Positions 1-6,292 of a DNA stretch of 6,942 nt are shown here, one piece after another. Source of the DNA: Verrucomicrobiota bacterium (lineage in GTDB: Bacteria; Verrucomicrobiota; Verrucomicrobiae; Chthoniobacterales; UBA10450); contig QHOZ01000053.1 of NCBI GenBank assembly GCA_003219495.1, positions 1 through 6,942 on the forward strand. The letters run 5' to 3'. Made by a program: the position numbers and the translations under genes. Each line of letters opens with the position of its first letter. Positions within the stretch are counted from its first letter, which is position 1. The notes under the pieces are model-generated. The model made no database searches. It had not been told where the DNA came from and worked only from the letters and a program-made list of their open reading frames with translations.

Positions 1-90
1 TGAATTGGGTAAAGACGAGACAGGATTAACTGGATTATTTGGATTTCCTGAATTGGAAGCGGTGCCGTTTAAACCTTCAGAGCTGTTCAT
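1..90 (-). CDS. thiC: Phosphomethylpyrimidine synthase ThiC, N-terminal fragment (runs off the left edge)
   Basis: An open frame of 30 codons starts at the ATG on the minus strand (90-88) and is still open at base 1. The peptide begins MNSSEGLNGTAS and ends VSSLPNS. The first 25 or so residues are a polar, Asn/Pro/Ser-rich stretch of the kind that often precedes the ThiC core. The terminal LPNS matches the start of the conserved ThiC segment (F/LPNSrK-Y-x-G). ThiC is the radical-SAM enzyme that converts aminoimidazole ribotide to HMP phosphate in thiamin synthesis. A Shine-Dalgarno AGGA lies 6 nt before the ATG, and a TPP riboswitch sits immediately upstream on the same strand, which is the strongest support for a thiamin gene. 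The catalytic region is outside the window, so another thiamin gene cannot be fully excluded. Confidence 0.72.
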   Translation of the reverse strand, partial: MNSSEGLNGTASNSGNPNNPVNPVSSLPNS

Positions 91-91
91 C

Positions 92-131
92 GTTAATCCT
101 GTAAACCTGTCTACAAAGTCAGAGGATTAAC
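92..131 (-). promoter_or_regulatory. Expression platform: Shine-Dalgarno-sequestering hairpin of the TPP riboswitch
   Basis: In the minus-strand transcript the 3' flank of the aptamer reads GUUAAUCCU (131 to 123). The ribosome-binding site just before the thiC ATG reads AGGAUUAAC (100 to 92). The two are perfectly complementary over 9 bp, with a 22-nt loop, and the paired segment contains the AGGA Shine-Dalgarno and ends one base before AUG. This is the arrangement expected of a riboswitch that blocks translation initiation. There is no GC-rich stem plus U-tract between aptamer and gene, so a terminator-type platform is not apparent. Which ligand state favours the hairpin is inferred from known TPP riboswitches (bound means off). 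Confidence 0.65.
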
Positions 132-287
132 GGCTGGCATTCCCTTCGGCGGCATTACCCGCATCAGGTTCAAGGGGTCGTCGTTTTATCTCTGCTCCAT
201 CACTCACCCACGCTCGGCCTAATCACCTCGCTTACTTGTGCTGAACGTTTCGATAATCGGACCTCTCAGCCATCCGGCTCCCCCGCT
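132..287 (-). promoter_or_regulatory. TPP riboswitch (THI element) upstream of thiC
   Basis: Read on the minus strand, the region carries the THI-box landmarks in order. The 5' half is GCGGGGGAGCC, then a GGAU loop, then GGCUGAGAGG (about 286-262). AGCC/GGCU forms P3, and GGGG is available for P2. The 3' half has GACCCCUUGAACCUGAUG, the GGGUAAUGCC segment and GAAGGGAA (about 181-137). CUGAGAG and CUGAUGCGGGUAAUGCC contact the pyrimidine and pyrophosphate parts of TPP in known structures. Between CUGAGAG and ACCCC lies an insertion of roughly 78 nt, long for this variable position. The P1 stem is not obvious to me, so the outer ends are approximate. The element reports thiamin pyrophosphate and should repress thiC when TPP is plentiful. 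Confidence 0.93.
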
Positions 288-288
288 T

Positions 289-310
289 TCGCGGCACACT
301 AGTGCCGCGA
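289..310. repeat. Strong palindromic hairpin just upstream of the riboswitch
   Basis: CGCGGCAC at 290-297 is followed by ACTA and then GTGCCGCG at 302-309, a perfect 8-bp stem with a 4-nt loop. It extends by one A-T pair (289/310) and a possible G-T pair. It lies directly 5' of the aptamer in the thiC transcript, or in the promoter region between thiC and the divergent TraB gene. It could be an operator, a leader stem stacked on the aptamer, or a REP-like repeat. It lacks a following T-tract on either strand, so a terminator is unlikely. Confidence 0.5.
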
Positions 311-340
311 GCGACCAGTGACAAGTGACGAGTGACGAGC
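310..340. repeat. Degenerate heptamer tandem repeat
   Basis: Successive 7-mers read AGCGACC, AGTGACA, AGTGACG, AGTGACG, then AGC. The 10-mer AGTGACGAGC (331-340) recurs exactly at 2561-2570, beside the end of the TPR gene, where a more degenerate 7-nt period continues. The function is unknown. Short heptamer arrays of this type usually arise by slippage and sit between genes. Confidence 0.5.
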
Positions 341-589
341 CAGACAGAATCGGCCTAAAGGAACCACGGCCCTCTGCGGCAAACCAAAAATCAGGAAACA
401 AAAGATGAATCAGGGGAGCGTAAGCCGGCGAAAAAGTCTCGCTTTGAGACAGACGCAGAGAGCGGGGCCGAAGGTCGGATTTGGCCGGAAAACGAACAGG
501 TTTTCGCGCCGATTAAAAAATACGCATCCGCCGAAAAAAATTTGTTGCCAGTCCAAAAAACCGTGTTTAATTCGGCGCTCTCAAGAATT
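311..589. other. Divergent intergenic region between thiC and the first TraB gene
   Basis: Together with the hairpin at 289-310 this makes roughly 300 bp without a convincing gene. It must contain the promoter of the riboswitch transcript (leftward) and of the TraB gene (rightward), but I cannot point to a clear -35/-10 pair for either. A small weak hairpin, GTCTC-GCTTT-GAGAC, lies at 436-450. A 68-codon plus-strand frame begins at 405 with an AGGA 8 nt upstream. Its product is a basic, Arg/Lys-rich peptide with no recognisable domain, and it overlaps the TraB start, so I do not call it as a gene. Confidence 0.5.
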
Positions 590-1439
590 ATGTCCCCCCT
601 TTCAGTTGTAAAAAAACGGTCATTTCGTGTCGCGATCGCGTGCTTGTCGCTGTTGATCGCGGTTTCAATGAGCACGCAGGCAGCGCCGGCGCAGATTAAA
701 TCAGGCGGCGGCAAACATTGTCTCTGGCAGGTTAAGAATGCCAAGGCGCCGTTCTATTTACTCGGCTCGATCCACCGGTTGCGCGACAGCGATTATCCCC
801 TGCCCTCGACGATCGACGCGGCGATCGCCCAGTCGAACGTATTCTATTTTGAGACCGATCCGAACCACGACGGTGACATGATGCAAAGGCTGGAAAATGC
901 GTCCAAGCTGCCGCGCGGCGTGGAAATCAAGGAGCGGGTCCATCAGAAGACGTGGGATTATCTGCGGACGGGCGCGCGCGGCGGAAGTTTTGACTGGGTG
1001 CATCTCAAGGCCTGGGGAATTGCGATGTTTCTGCTGGATTATCCAATGCACATGCGCGTGAGCGGTGCCTACGGCGTCGATTACTACGTCGAGAAAAAAG
1101 CGCGCGCGCGGAATTGTTCCATGCGCGGACTGGAAAGTTTGGACGCACACATCGCGGTGTTCGGCGGAATGAGCGACATCGAAAGTGAAGCTTATTTGCT
1201 GGAGGCGATTGTCTATGCTGATCATCGCGAGTCGGAAATGCGCGATATCATCGCAGCCTGGAAAACCGGGAATATTGAGAAGTTGGCAATCGCGCAATGT
1301 TCGCTGGATCCCGGTCATCGAAAACGCGATCAAGTCCGGCAAGCCAACAATGGTTGTTGCCGGCGCGATGCATTTCAGCGGACCGAACAGCGTGATCGCG
1401 ATGTTGCGCGCGCGCGGATACGAGATCGAACAACTTTAA
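590..1439 (+). pseudogene. TraB/GumN family protein, disrupted by a frameshift with small deletion
   Basis: TraB/GumN (Tiki-like) proteins are putative metal-dependent proteases marked by two GxxH motifs. I start at the ATG at 590 because it gives a clean signal peptide (basic SVVKKRSFR, hydrophobic core, STQA cleavage region), whereas the upstream TTG at 542 would bury it. GSIH is at residues 59-62, followed by FYFETD and RGLESLD. The frame is good to Lys231 (1280-1282), then continues one base later in another frame from 1284 (WQSRNVRWIP, GAMH at 1362-1373, YEIEQL, TAA at 1437-1439). Against the paralogue at 3123-3998, about 17 residues are missing at the junction, so a deletion of about 50 nt shifted the frame. 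The unshifted product would be 299 residues, would lack the second GxxH, and would run to 1489, over the start of the next gene. It is probably non-functional. Confidence 0.85.
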
Positions 1440-1455
1440 TTTTCAATCCCATCCT

Positions 1456-2565
1456 ATGTTTCAAAAATATCCCCTCAGTGTTGTTGTAATGTTGCTGACG
1501 TTTGCGGCCTGCTTTTCCCCGGCGCGCGCGGACGAGTCGATCGACACTCTGCTCAACAAATTGCCACCGCCGCAAAAGATTGTGCGTCCTCGCGTGCAAC
1601 AGGCGATGCAAGATCCAGCCACGAAAGATCCGCTGGTTACTCGAGCGCTCGCCGCGGGCGACGCCGGCGATAACGGAACCGCGCTGCGACTCGGGCGCGA
1701 ACTGGCGCAAAAAAGTCCGAACAGCTGGTTCGCTCATTCATTTCATGCAGCGTGCGCTTTGGACGCGGAGCAATGGGACGAAGCGCGCGGAGCCGCACAG
1801 AAATCACTTTCGCTTGGCGGAAATCATGGACTGGTTCACCTGATGCTCGGAGTTTCCGAAATGAATCTCGGTCACTACGCAGCGGCGTTGCCGTCCCTTG
1901 AGCAGACGAACAAACTCCAAGCGACCTGGGCCGTTGGATGGTTGCTTGCCAGTGTTTGCGCCGAACACTTGGGCCGACACGACCAAAGTATCGCGTTCGC
2001 GAAACGCGGAACCTCGATTGAGCAGGACTGGATTTACACCTGGATCCAATTGGGACGCGCGGAAAAAGCGGCCGGTCATCCGCAAGAAACGCTGAATGCA
2101 ATTGTGCGCGCGGCGGCGTTGAGTCCGAGCAGTGCCGGCGTGCTCGAGGCGGTCGGTTACAGTTACATCAATCTCAATCGCATCGCGCAGGCGATCCAAC
2201 CGCTCGACCGCGCGGCGAAGATCGACACCGACAATTATCTTCTGGAAGGGCAGCTCGGCTATTGTTTGGAAATGACGGGGCAACCGAAAGCCGCGGTCAG
2301 TCACTTGCGCAAATCGGTGAGCTTGAATCCAAACTACGGCCCCGGTTGGGAGCAATTGGGTCTCGCGTATCTCAAATTGGGTCAGCACTACGACGCGATC
2401 AAAGCGTACGACCGCGCAACACAACTTGTCCCCAACTCGCGACACGCGTGGCAAAATCTGGCCGCCGAATATCGCGCGGTTGGACGCGGGGCGGACGCTC
2501 AACGAGCGCTTGCTCACGTCGGAGGCACGACCGCATCGCCGATGAGAATCGCGAAGAGAAAGTGA
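1456..2565 (+). CDS. Exported tetratricopeptide repeat protein
   Basis: The product is 369 residues. It starts MFQKYPLSVVVMLLTFAACF and continues to a likely signal-peptidase site near PARA-D (about residue 25). After a Pro-rich linker come about nine 34-residue units from residue 58 to 355, most with the TPR pattern (for example GWEQLGLAYLKLGQHYDAIK near 297-316, with NPN/VPN at unit ends). TPR arrays are helical superhelices that bind peptides or proteins, so this is a likely periplasmic scaffold or adaptor. It begins 16 bp after the stop of the broken TraB gene on the same strand, so the two were probably co-transcribed. No good Shine-Dalgarno is visible before the ATG. The tail is basic (RIAKRK). 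The frame appears intact, but the partner is unknown. Confidence 0.9.
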   Translation: MFQKYPLSVVVMLLTFAACFSPARADESIDTLLNKLPPPQKIVRPRVQQAMQDPATKDPLVTRALAAGDAGDNGTALRLGRELAQKSPNSWFAHSFHAACALDAEQWDEARGAAQKSLSLGGNHGLVHLMLGVSEMNLGHYAAALPSLEQTNKLQATWAVGWLLASVCAEHLGRHDQSIAFAKRGTSIEQDWIYTWIQLGRAEKAAGHPQETLNAIVRAAALSPSSAGVLEAVGYSYINLNRIAQAIQPLDRAAKIDTDNYLLEGQLGYCLEMTGQPKAAVSHLRKSVSLNPNYGPGWEQLGLAYLKLGQHYDAIKAYDRATQLVPNSRHAWQNLAAEYRAVGRGADAQRALAHVGGTTASPMRIAKRK

Positions 2566-2600
2566 CGAGCGAAGACTGCGATCCGCGATCAGCGGTCAGC
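2561..2600. repeat. Degenerate heptamer repeat between convergent genes
   Basis: Starting at the stop codon of the TPR gene, the 7-mers are AGTGACG, AGCGAAG, ACTGCGA, TCCGCGA, TCAGCGG and TCAGCTA. The first 10 bases are identical to 331-340. GATCAGC and GGTCAGC are adjacent near-copies (2587-2600), and CCGC-GATCA-GCGG (2583-2595) can form a small stem. The array occupies most of the 63-bp gap between two convergent genes. I see no clear role. Confidence 0.4.
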
Positions 2601-2620
2601 TAATCAATTCAATCGATACG

Positions 2621-2643
2621 GCTGCAGCCTATTTAGCTGCAGC
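2621..2643 (-). terminator. Possible stem-loop at the end of the NTF2-like gene
   Basis: GCTGCAGC at 2621-2628 and GCTGCAGC at 2636-2643 can form an 8-bp stem around a 7-nt loop (CTATTTA) that overlaps the TAG stop of the minus-strand gene. There is no T-run after it on the minus strand, only AT-rich sequence, and each arm is itself a palindrome. A terminator role is therefore weakly supported. Confidence 0.25.
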
Positions 2644-3066
2644 TTCCGGTTTGATGTTGGTGTGGAAAATCGCCAGCCACTCGCCGTTCTCCATTTTCCA
2701 GACCGAACCCGCGTTATAAGTTCCCGAAGCGTCTTTGCCATCGACCGTGCCTTCGATCTTCACGGTGTAGGTAGTGACAACGACATCCTTTTCATCAGAG
2801 AACATGTCGAAGTCGCTAATGGAAAACGATTTCATGTCCCACTTTTTCATACCGGCGAGTTCGTCCGACATTTTTTGAATGCCGTCGGAGTACACTCCGC
2901 GGAAATCCTTATCCACGACTTTCTGGAACTCGTCGGCTTTTTTGTCTTTGTATGCCTGCCAGGCGGATTTTTCCTTGGCTTCCATTGCAGCCTTGTCCGG
3001 CCCGGCGAACGAAACGGCAATCGCTGCAAATAACAAAACAACTGCGCAACTCAGAGATTTTTTCAT
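2629..3066 (-). CDS. Small exported NTF2-like (SnoaL/DUF4440-type) protein
   Basis: The product is 145 residues starting at the ATG at 3066. MKKSLSCAVVLLFAAIAVSFA is a textbook signal peptide with cleavage after SFA. The mature part follows the DUF4440/SnoaL cone-fold pattern: an N-terminal helix (SAWQAYKDKKADEF), VVDKDFRGVYSDGIQ, then beta strands VVVTTYTVKIEGT, SGTYNAGSVWKM and NGEWLAIFHTNIK. Proteins of this fold bind small ligands or act as simple isomerases or hydrolases. No catalytic set can be assigned here. It stands alone, convergent with the TPR gene and divergent from the second TraB gene, whose possible starts are 57 and 106 bp away. Use of many Lys, Asp and Glu residues is typical of a soluble periplasmic protein. 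The start is supported by the signal peptide, although the Shine-Dalgarno is weak. Confidence 0.88.
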   Translation of the reverse strand: MKKSLSCAVVLLFAAIAVSFAGPDKAAMEAKEKSAWQAYKDKKADEFQKVVDKDFRGVYSDGIQKMSDELAGMKKWDMKSFSISDFDMFSDEKDVVVTTYTVKIEGTVDGKDASGTYNAGSVWKMENGEWLAIFHTNIKPEAAAK

Positions 3067-3122
3067 AAGTAGTTAGGTTTGTTCGGCAAGCGTAGACCCG
3101 CCGATAGACAACGCAATGCAAA

Positions 3123-3998
3123 ATGTCGCGAGACGCTGCGCGCAATTCCCGGTTTACTATTAAGAGCCACCGTGAAATATCGCATCGTCTCATTGTCGAT
3201 CTTCGCCGCAATGGACGGCATTTCATCTGGCGAATCAAAAATGCTCCCGCGCCGTTTTACATCGTCGGCTCGATGCACGCGTTGCGGCAATCGGATTATT
3301 TCGCGCTGCACGATTTCGACCGCGCAATCAACGAGTCGCACTTCTTCATTTTCGAGCGCGATCCGACCGCCAACGATCCGGCGGTGCTTTGGCGCAAGTT
3401 ACTGCCACACGCTTCCTACTCGCGCGGCCTAACGATTCAGCAAAAGGTCAGTCCGACGACATTCGCGCTCTTGCGACGAATCTCGCGGATCCCGCAATCG
3501 GCTTACGAAACGCAAAAGCCGTGGGCGATCGCCGTTTTGAATCTCAAGGCGCAAGGAATGGACACGGTGAAGTCCCGCTTCAGCCTCGATCATTACGTTT
3601 ACGAAAATGTGCGACATCGCGGGCGCTTCGGCGGCCTCGAGACGATCGACGATTTCGCGCGCAGTTTCACCGAGATGAACGATCGCGAGAGTGAATCGTT
3701 CCTGCTTCAAGCGATCGAATATGGTCAACGCTCTCCGGAATTGCTCAACGAAACAATCGCCGCATGGAAAGCGGGCAGTCCGCAGCGGATCTACGAACTT
3801 TATGCTCCACGCAAAGCGGGTGCGAGCGGCTATTGGCGTTGGGTCGAGAATCGAAGCGCACGTTGGCTGCCGCGAATCGACAACGCGATTCAATCGCGCG
3901 AACCGACAATGGTAATCGTCGGCGCGTTGCATTTAGGCGGACCACGCGGCTTGATCGCGCGTTTGCGCGAGCGCGGTTACATCGTCGAACAAATGTAA
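3123..3998 (+). CDS. TraB/GumN family protein, second paralogue, with signal peptide apparently frameshifted
   Basis: The in-frame product is 291 residues with a complete catalytic domain: GSMH (49-52), FIFERD (Glu78), FGGLETIDD, the WRWVENRSARWLPRIDNAI segment that the first copy lost, and GALH (267-270). It ends YIVEQM, like EIEQL in the paralogue. The family consists of putative metal-dependent proteases, and most such bacterial proteins are exported. This frame has no signal peptide: its first 35 residues are charged (SRDAARNSRF, SHREISHR). A better start, GTG at 3172 with AAGAG upstream, encodes KYRIVSLSIFAA in the +1 frame, a short signal-like stretch ending about where the mature domain begins (near 3210). 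The gene has therefore probably lost its export signal through an indel. Alternatively the ATG at 3123 gives a cytoplasmic protein. The domain call is firm, the start is not. Confidence 0.8.
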   Translation: MSRDAARNSRFTIKSHREISHRLIVDLRRNGRHFIWRIKNAPAPFYIVGSMHALRQSDYFALHDFDRAINESHFFIFERDPTANDPAVLWRKLLPHASYSRGLTIQQKVSPTTFALLRRISRIPQSAYETQKPWAIAVLNLKAQGMDTVKSRFSLDHYVYENVRHRGRFGGLETIDDFARSFTEMNDRESESFLLQAIEYGQRSPELLNETIAAWKAGSPQRIYELYAPRKAGASGYWRWVENRSARWLPRIDNAIQSREPTMVIVGALHLGGPRGLIARLRERGYIVEQM

Positions 3999-4032
3999 CG
4001 CGAACTTGCGAACAGCGCGCGATAAACGATTT

Positions 4033-4055
4033 GCCGCCGAGACGACGGCCCCTAC
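4033..4055 (-). repeat. Possible solo REP element with GTAG foot
   Basis: On the minus strand the sequence begins GTAGGGGCCG and continues into GTCTCGGCGGC, with GCCG/CGGC as a short stem. The GTAGGGGC start matches the two hairpins flanking the RAYT gene at 6247 and 6787, and GTAG at the 5' foot is a known hallmark of REP sequences mobilised by RAYTs. The hairpin arms differ from those copies, so membership of the same family is uncertain. It lies 9 bp before the start codon of the M13 gene, where a ribosome-binding site would be expected. Confidence 0.4.
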
Positions 4056-4064
4056 AGTTGTTGG

Positions 4065-6233
4065 ATGAAGAAATTGCTGTTCGCTTCGCTTTTGTGCTTC
4101 GCAGTTGTTTTCTGTCTAAACGCGCAAACTGAGCCCGACAAAACACCGCCGACAAAAAAATCGCCCACCGACACGAAGAAGTCGGCCGCGCAAAAAAATC
4201 CGGCGCCGGTTCCGAGCTCAGGCGCGAACGGCGGCGACGCGACGGCGAAAGCGAAAACGGACGCCAGCTCGAATGCAAAGCCGATTGATCAGTCGAACTT
4301 CGACACTTCGGTGAAGCCCTCGGAGGATTTCTTTCTCTACGCGAACGGCGGTTGGATCAAGCGCACCGAAATGCCGGCGGACCAAACGCGCTGGGGCAGC
4401 TTCAACATTTTGATCGAGCAAAATAACGACGCGCTACACGAGATCGCGGAGAAGGCGGCGAAGACGAACAGCACCGATCCCGATTCGAAAAAAGTCGGGG
4501 ACTATTACGCGAGCGGCATGGACGAGAAAACGATCGAAGCGATGAAAGCGAAGCCGCTGAAGGACGAGTTGGCGAAGATCGACAGCATGAAAGACAAAAG
4601 CGACGTGCTGAAAGAGATCGCGCATTTGCAAATGAGTGGAGTGAGCGCGTTTTTCAATTTTGGATCGAGCCAGGACGACAAGGACAGCACGCGCGAGATT
4701 GCGCAGGCGGTCCAGGGCGGACTCGGAATGCCGGACCGCGATTATTACACAAAGGACGACGAGGCTTCGAAGAAACTTCGTGAGCAATATGTCGCGCACG
4801 TGACAACAATGCTGACCTTGCTCGGGCAGCCGGCGGCGAAATCCGCCGAAGACGCGAAGAAGATCATGGCTTTGGAAACTTCGCTCGCGCAAGCGTCCCG
4901 GACACGCGTGGAGCTGCGCGATCCGGAAAAGAATTACAACAAGATGACGCAGGACGAGCTGCAAAAGCTCACGCCGGATTGGAATTGGGGCGATTATTTC
5001 AAAGAGTTAGGCCTAACTAACGCGGGCGACATCGACGTGCATCAGCCCGACTTCTTCAAAGCGGTGAACACCGCCTTTACCTCGACATCGCTTGATGATT
5101 GGAAAACTTACCTGCGCTGGCATTTGATCAACGCGACGGCGTCCGCGCTTTCGAACGACTTCGTTCACGAGGACTTCAACTTTAATGAAACAACATTGCG
5201 CGGAACGAAGCAGATCAAGCCGCGCTGGAAACGCGTGATCACGTCCGAGGATGGCGAGATCGGTGAGGCGCTCGGCAAACTTTACGTGAACGAACATTTT
5301 CCGCCGGCGGCGAAAGCGCGCGCACTGGAGCTGATCAACAATTTAAAGGAAGCGCTTTCGGATCGAATTAAATCGGTCGAGTGGATGGATGAGCCGACCA
5401 AGACCGCGGCATTGGAAAAACTCGCGGCATTTCAGGTAAAAATCGGTTACCCGGAAAAATGGCGAGATTATTCGAACTTGATGGTCGACCGCGGCCCGTT
5501 CGTCTTGAACGAGCTGCGCGCGGAAAATTTCGAGGCGAAACGCCAATTGAACAAGATCGGAAAACCGGTGGATCGCACGGAATTTGGAATGACGCCGCCC
5601 ACGGTGAACGCTTACTACAATCCGAAGCTGAACGAGATCGTTTTTCCGGCGGGCATTTTGCAGCCGCCGTTCTTCTTTGCGAACGCAGATGACGCAGTGA
5701 ATTACGGCGGAATCGGCTGCGTCATTGGCCATGAAATGACGCTTGGCTTCGACGATCAGGGCTGAAAATACGACAAGGTCGGCAATCTGACTGACTGGTG
5801 GTCGAAAGAATCGGCCGATGCCTACGAGAAACGACGCAAAGCAGTGGTAGATCAATACAGCGAATACGAGCCGTTGCCCGGCTTGCACGTGAACGGCGAG
5901 CTCACCCAAGGCGAAAACATTGCCGACATTGGCGGTGTAAAGCTCGCGTATGCCGCATTACAAAAGGCGCTCGACAAACATCCCGAGCAGCGCGACCAAA
6001 AAATCGACGGCTTCACGCCGGAGCAGCGCTTCTTTCTCGCGTTCGCGGGAATCTGGCGACAGAAGATCCGCGACGAAGAACAGAAACTTCGTTTAAACAT
6101 GGACCCGCATTCGCCCGGACATTTCCGCGTGAACGGCCCGCTTTCGGATCTGCCGGAATTTCAAAAAGCGTTCGGCATTCCCGACGGCGCGCCAATGGTT
6201 CGCGCCGCGGACAAACGCGCTGACATTTGGTGA
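4065..6233 (+). pseudogene. M13 family (neprilysin/PepO-like) metallopeptidase with active-site loss and in-frame TGA
   Basis: The frame of 723 codons matches the family length. A signal peptide (MKKLLFASLLCFAVVFCLNA) is followed by a Lys/Pro/Ser-rich linker to about residue 75. Then come the N-terminal M13 domain (EDFFLYANGGWIKRTEMP from 87) and the C-terminal catalytic domain. Substrate and zinc motifs are recognisable: NAYYNP (515-520), FPAGILQPPFF, IGHEMTLGFDDQG, GENIAD (Glu617, Asp621), and HSPGHFR (His682, Arg688, the spacing of neprilysin His711/Arg717). Two lesions are visible. The zinc motif reads HEMTL (556-560) instead of HExxH, a CAT-to-CTT type change at 5742-5744, and codon 567 is TGA (5763-5765) where a residue such as Arg is usual. 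Everything after the TGA to TGA at 6231-6233 is well conserved in frame. A truncated 566-residue product would lack two catalytic segments. Recent pseudogene is the simplest reading. Confidence 0.88.
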
Positions 6234-6246
6234 TCCATCGGCAACA

Positions 6247-6274
6247 GGTAGGGGCGATTGACCTCAATCGCCCG
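6247..6274 (+). repeat. REP hairpin upstream of the RAYT gene
   Basis: GGTAG is followed by the near-perfect hairpin GGGCGATTGA-CC-TCAATCGCCC (6252-6273). The GTAG at 6248-6251 is the tetranucleotide foot typical of REPs recognised by RAYT transposases. An inverted relative lies at 6761-6787. It may also act as a transcription-attenuating stem after the M13 gene, 13 bp downstream of its last stop. Confidence 0.75.
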
Positions 6275-6292
6275 CTAGCATAAAACAACGAA

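Noticed and set aside
1..131. Independent mobile repeat element built on ACAGGATTAAC copies
   Set aside because: Two of the copies are explained by the riboswitch platform and the third lies in an open thiC frame, so I treated them as regulatory pairing rather than a separate element, though repeat origin remains possible.
542..589. TTG start for the first TraB gene
   Set aside because: It would add 16 residues in front of a good signal peptide, whereas the ATG at 590 places the basic n-region correctly.
405..611. 68-codon plus-strand frame with an AGGA 8 nt upstream
   Set aside because: The product is a low-complexity basic peptide with no recognisable domain, it overlaps the TraB start, and nothing but the possible ribosome site supports it.
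391..744. 117-codon minus-strand frame opposite the TraB 5' end
   Set aside because: It overlaps the well-supported signal peptide and first GxxH motif of TraB on the other strand and resembles no family I know.
758..1342. 194-codon minus-strand frame inside TraB copy 1
   Set aside because: It is antisense to conserved TraB motifs. Long antisense frames are expected in this GC-rich codon usage.
1804..2517. 237-codon minus-strand frame inside the TPR gene
   Set aside because: It is a shadow of the repeated, GC-biased TPR coding sequence, with no family-like features.
5763..5765. TGA as selenocysteine or as a reassigned tryptophan codon
   Set aside because: No obvious hairpin of the bacterial SECIS type follows the TGA, selenocysteine is not expected at this M13 position, and TGA serves as a normal stop in neighbouring genes (2563-2565, 6231-6233). 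The active-site change nearby fits decay better.
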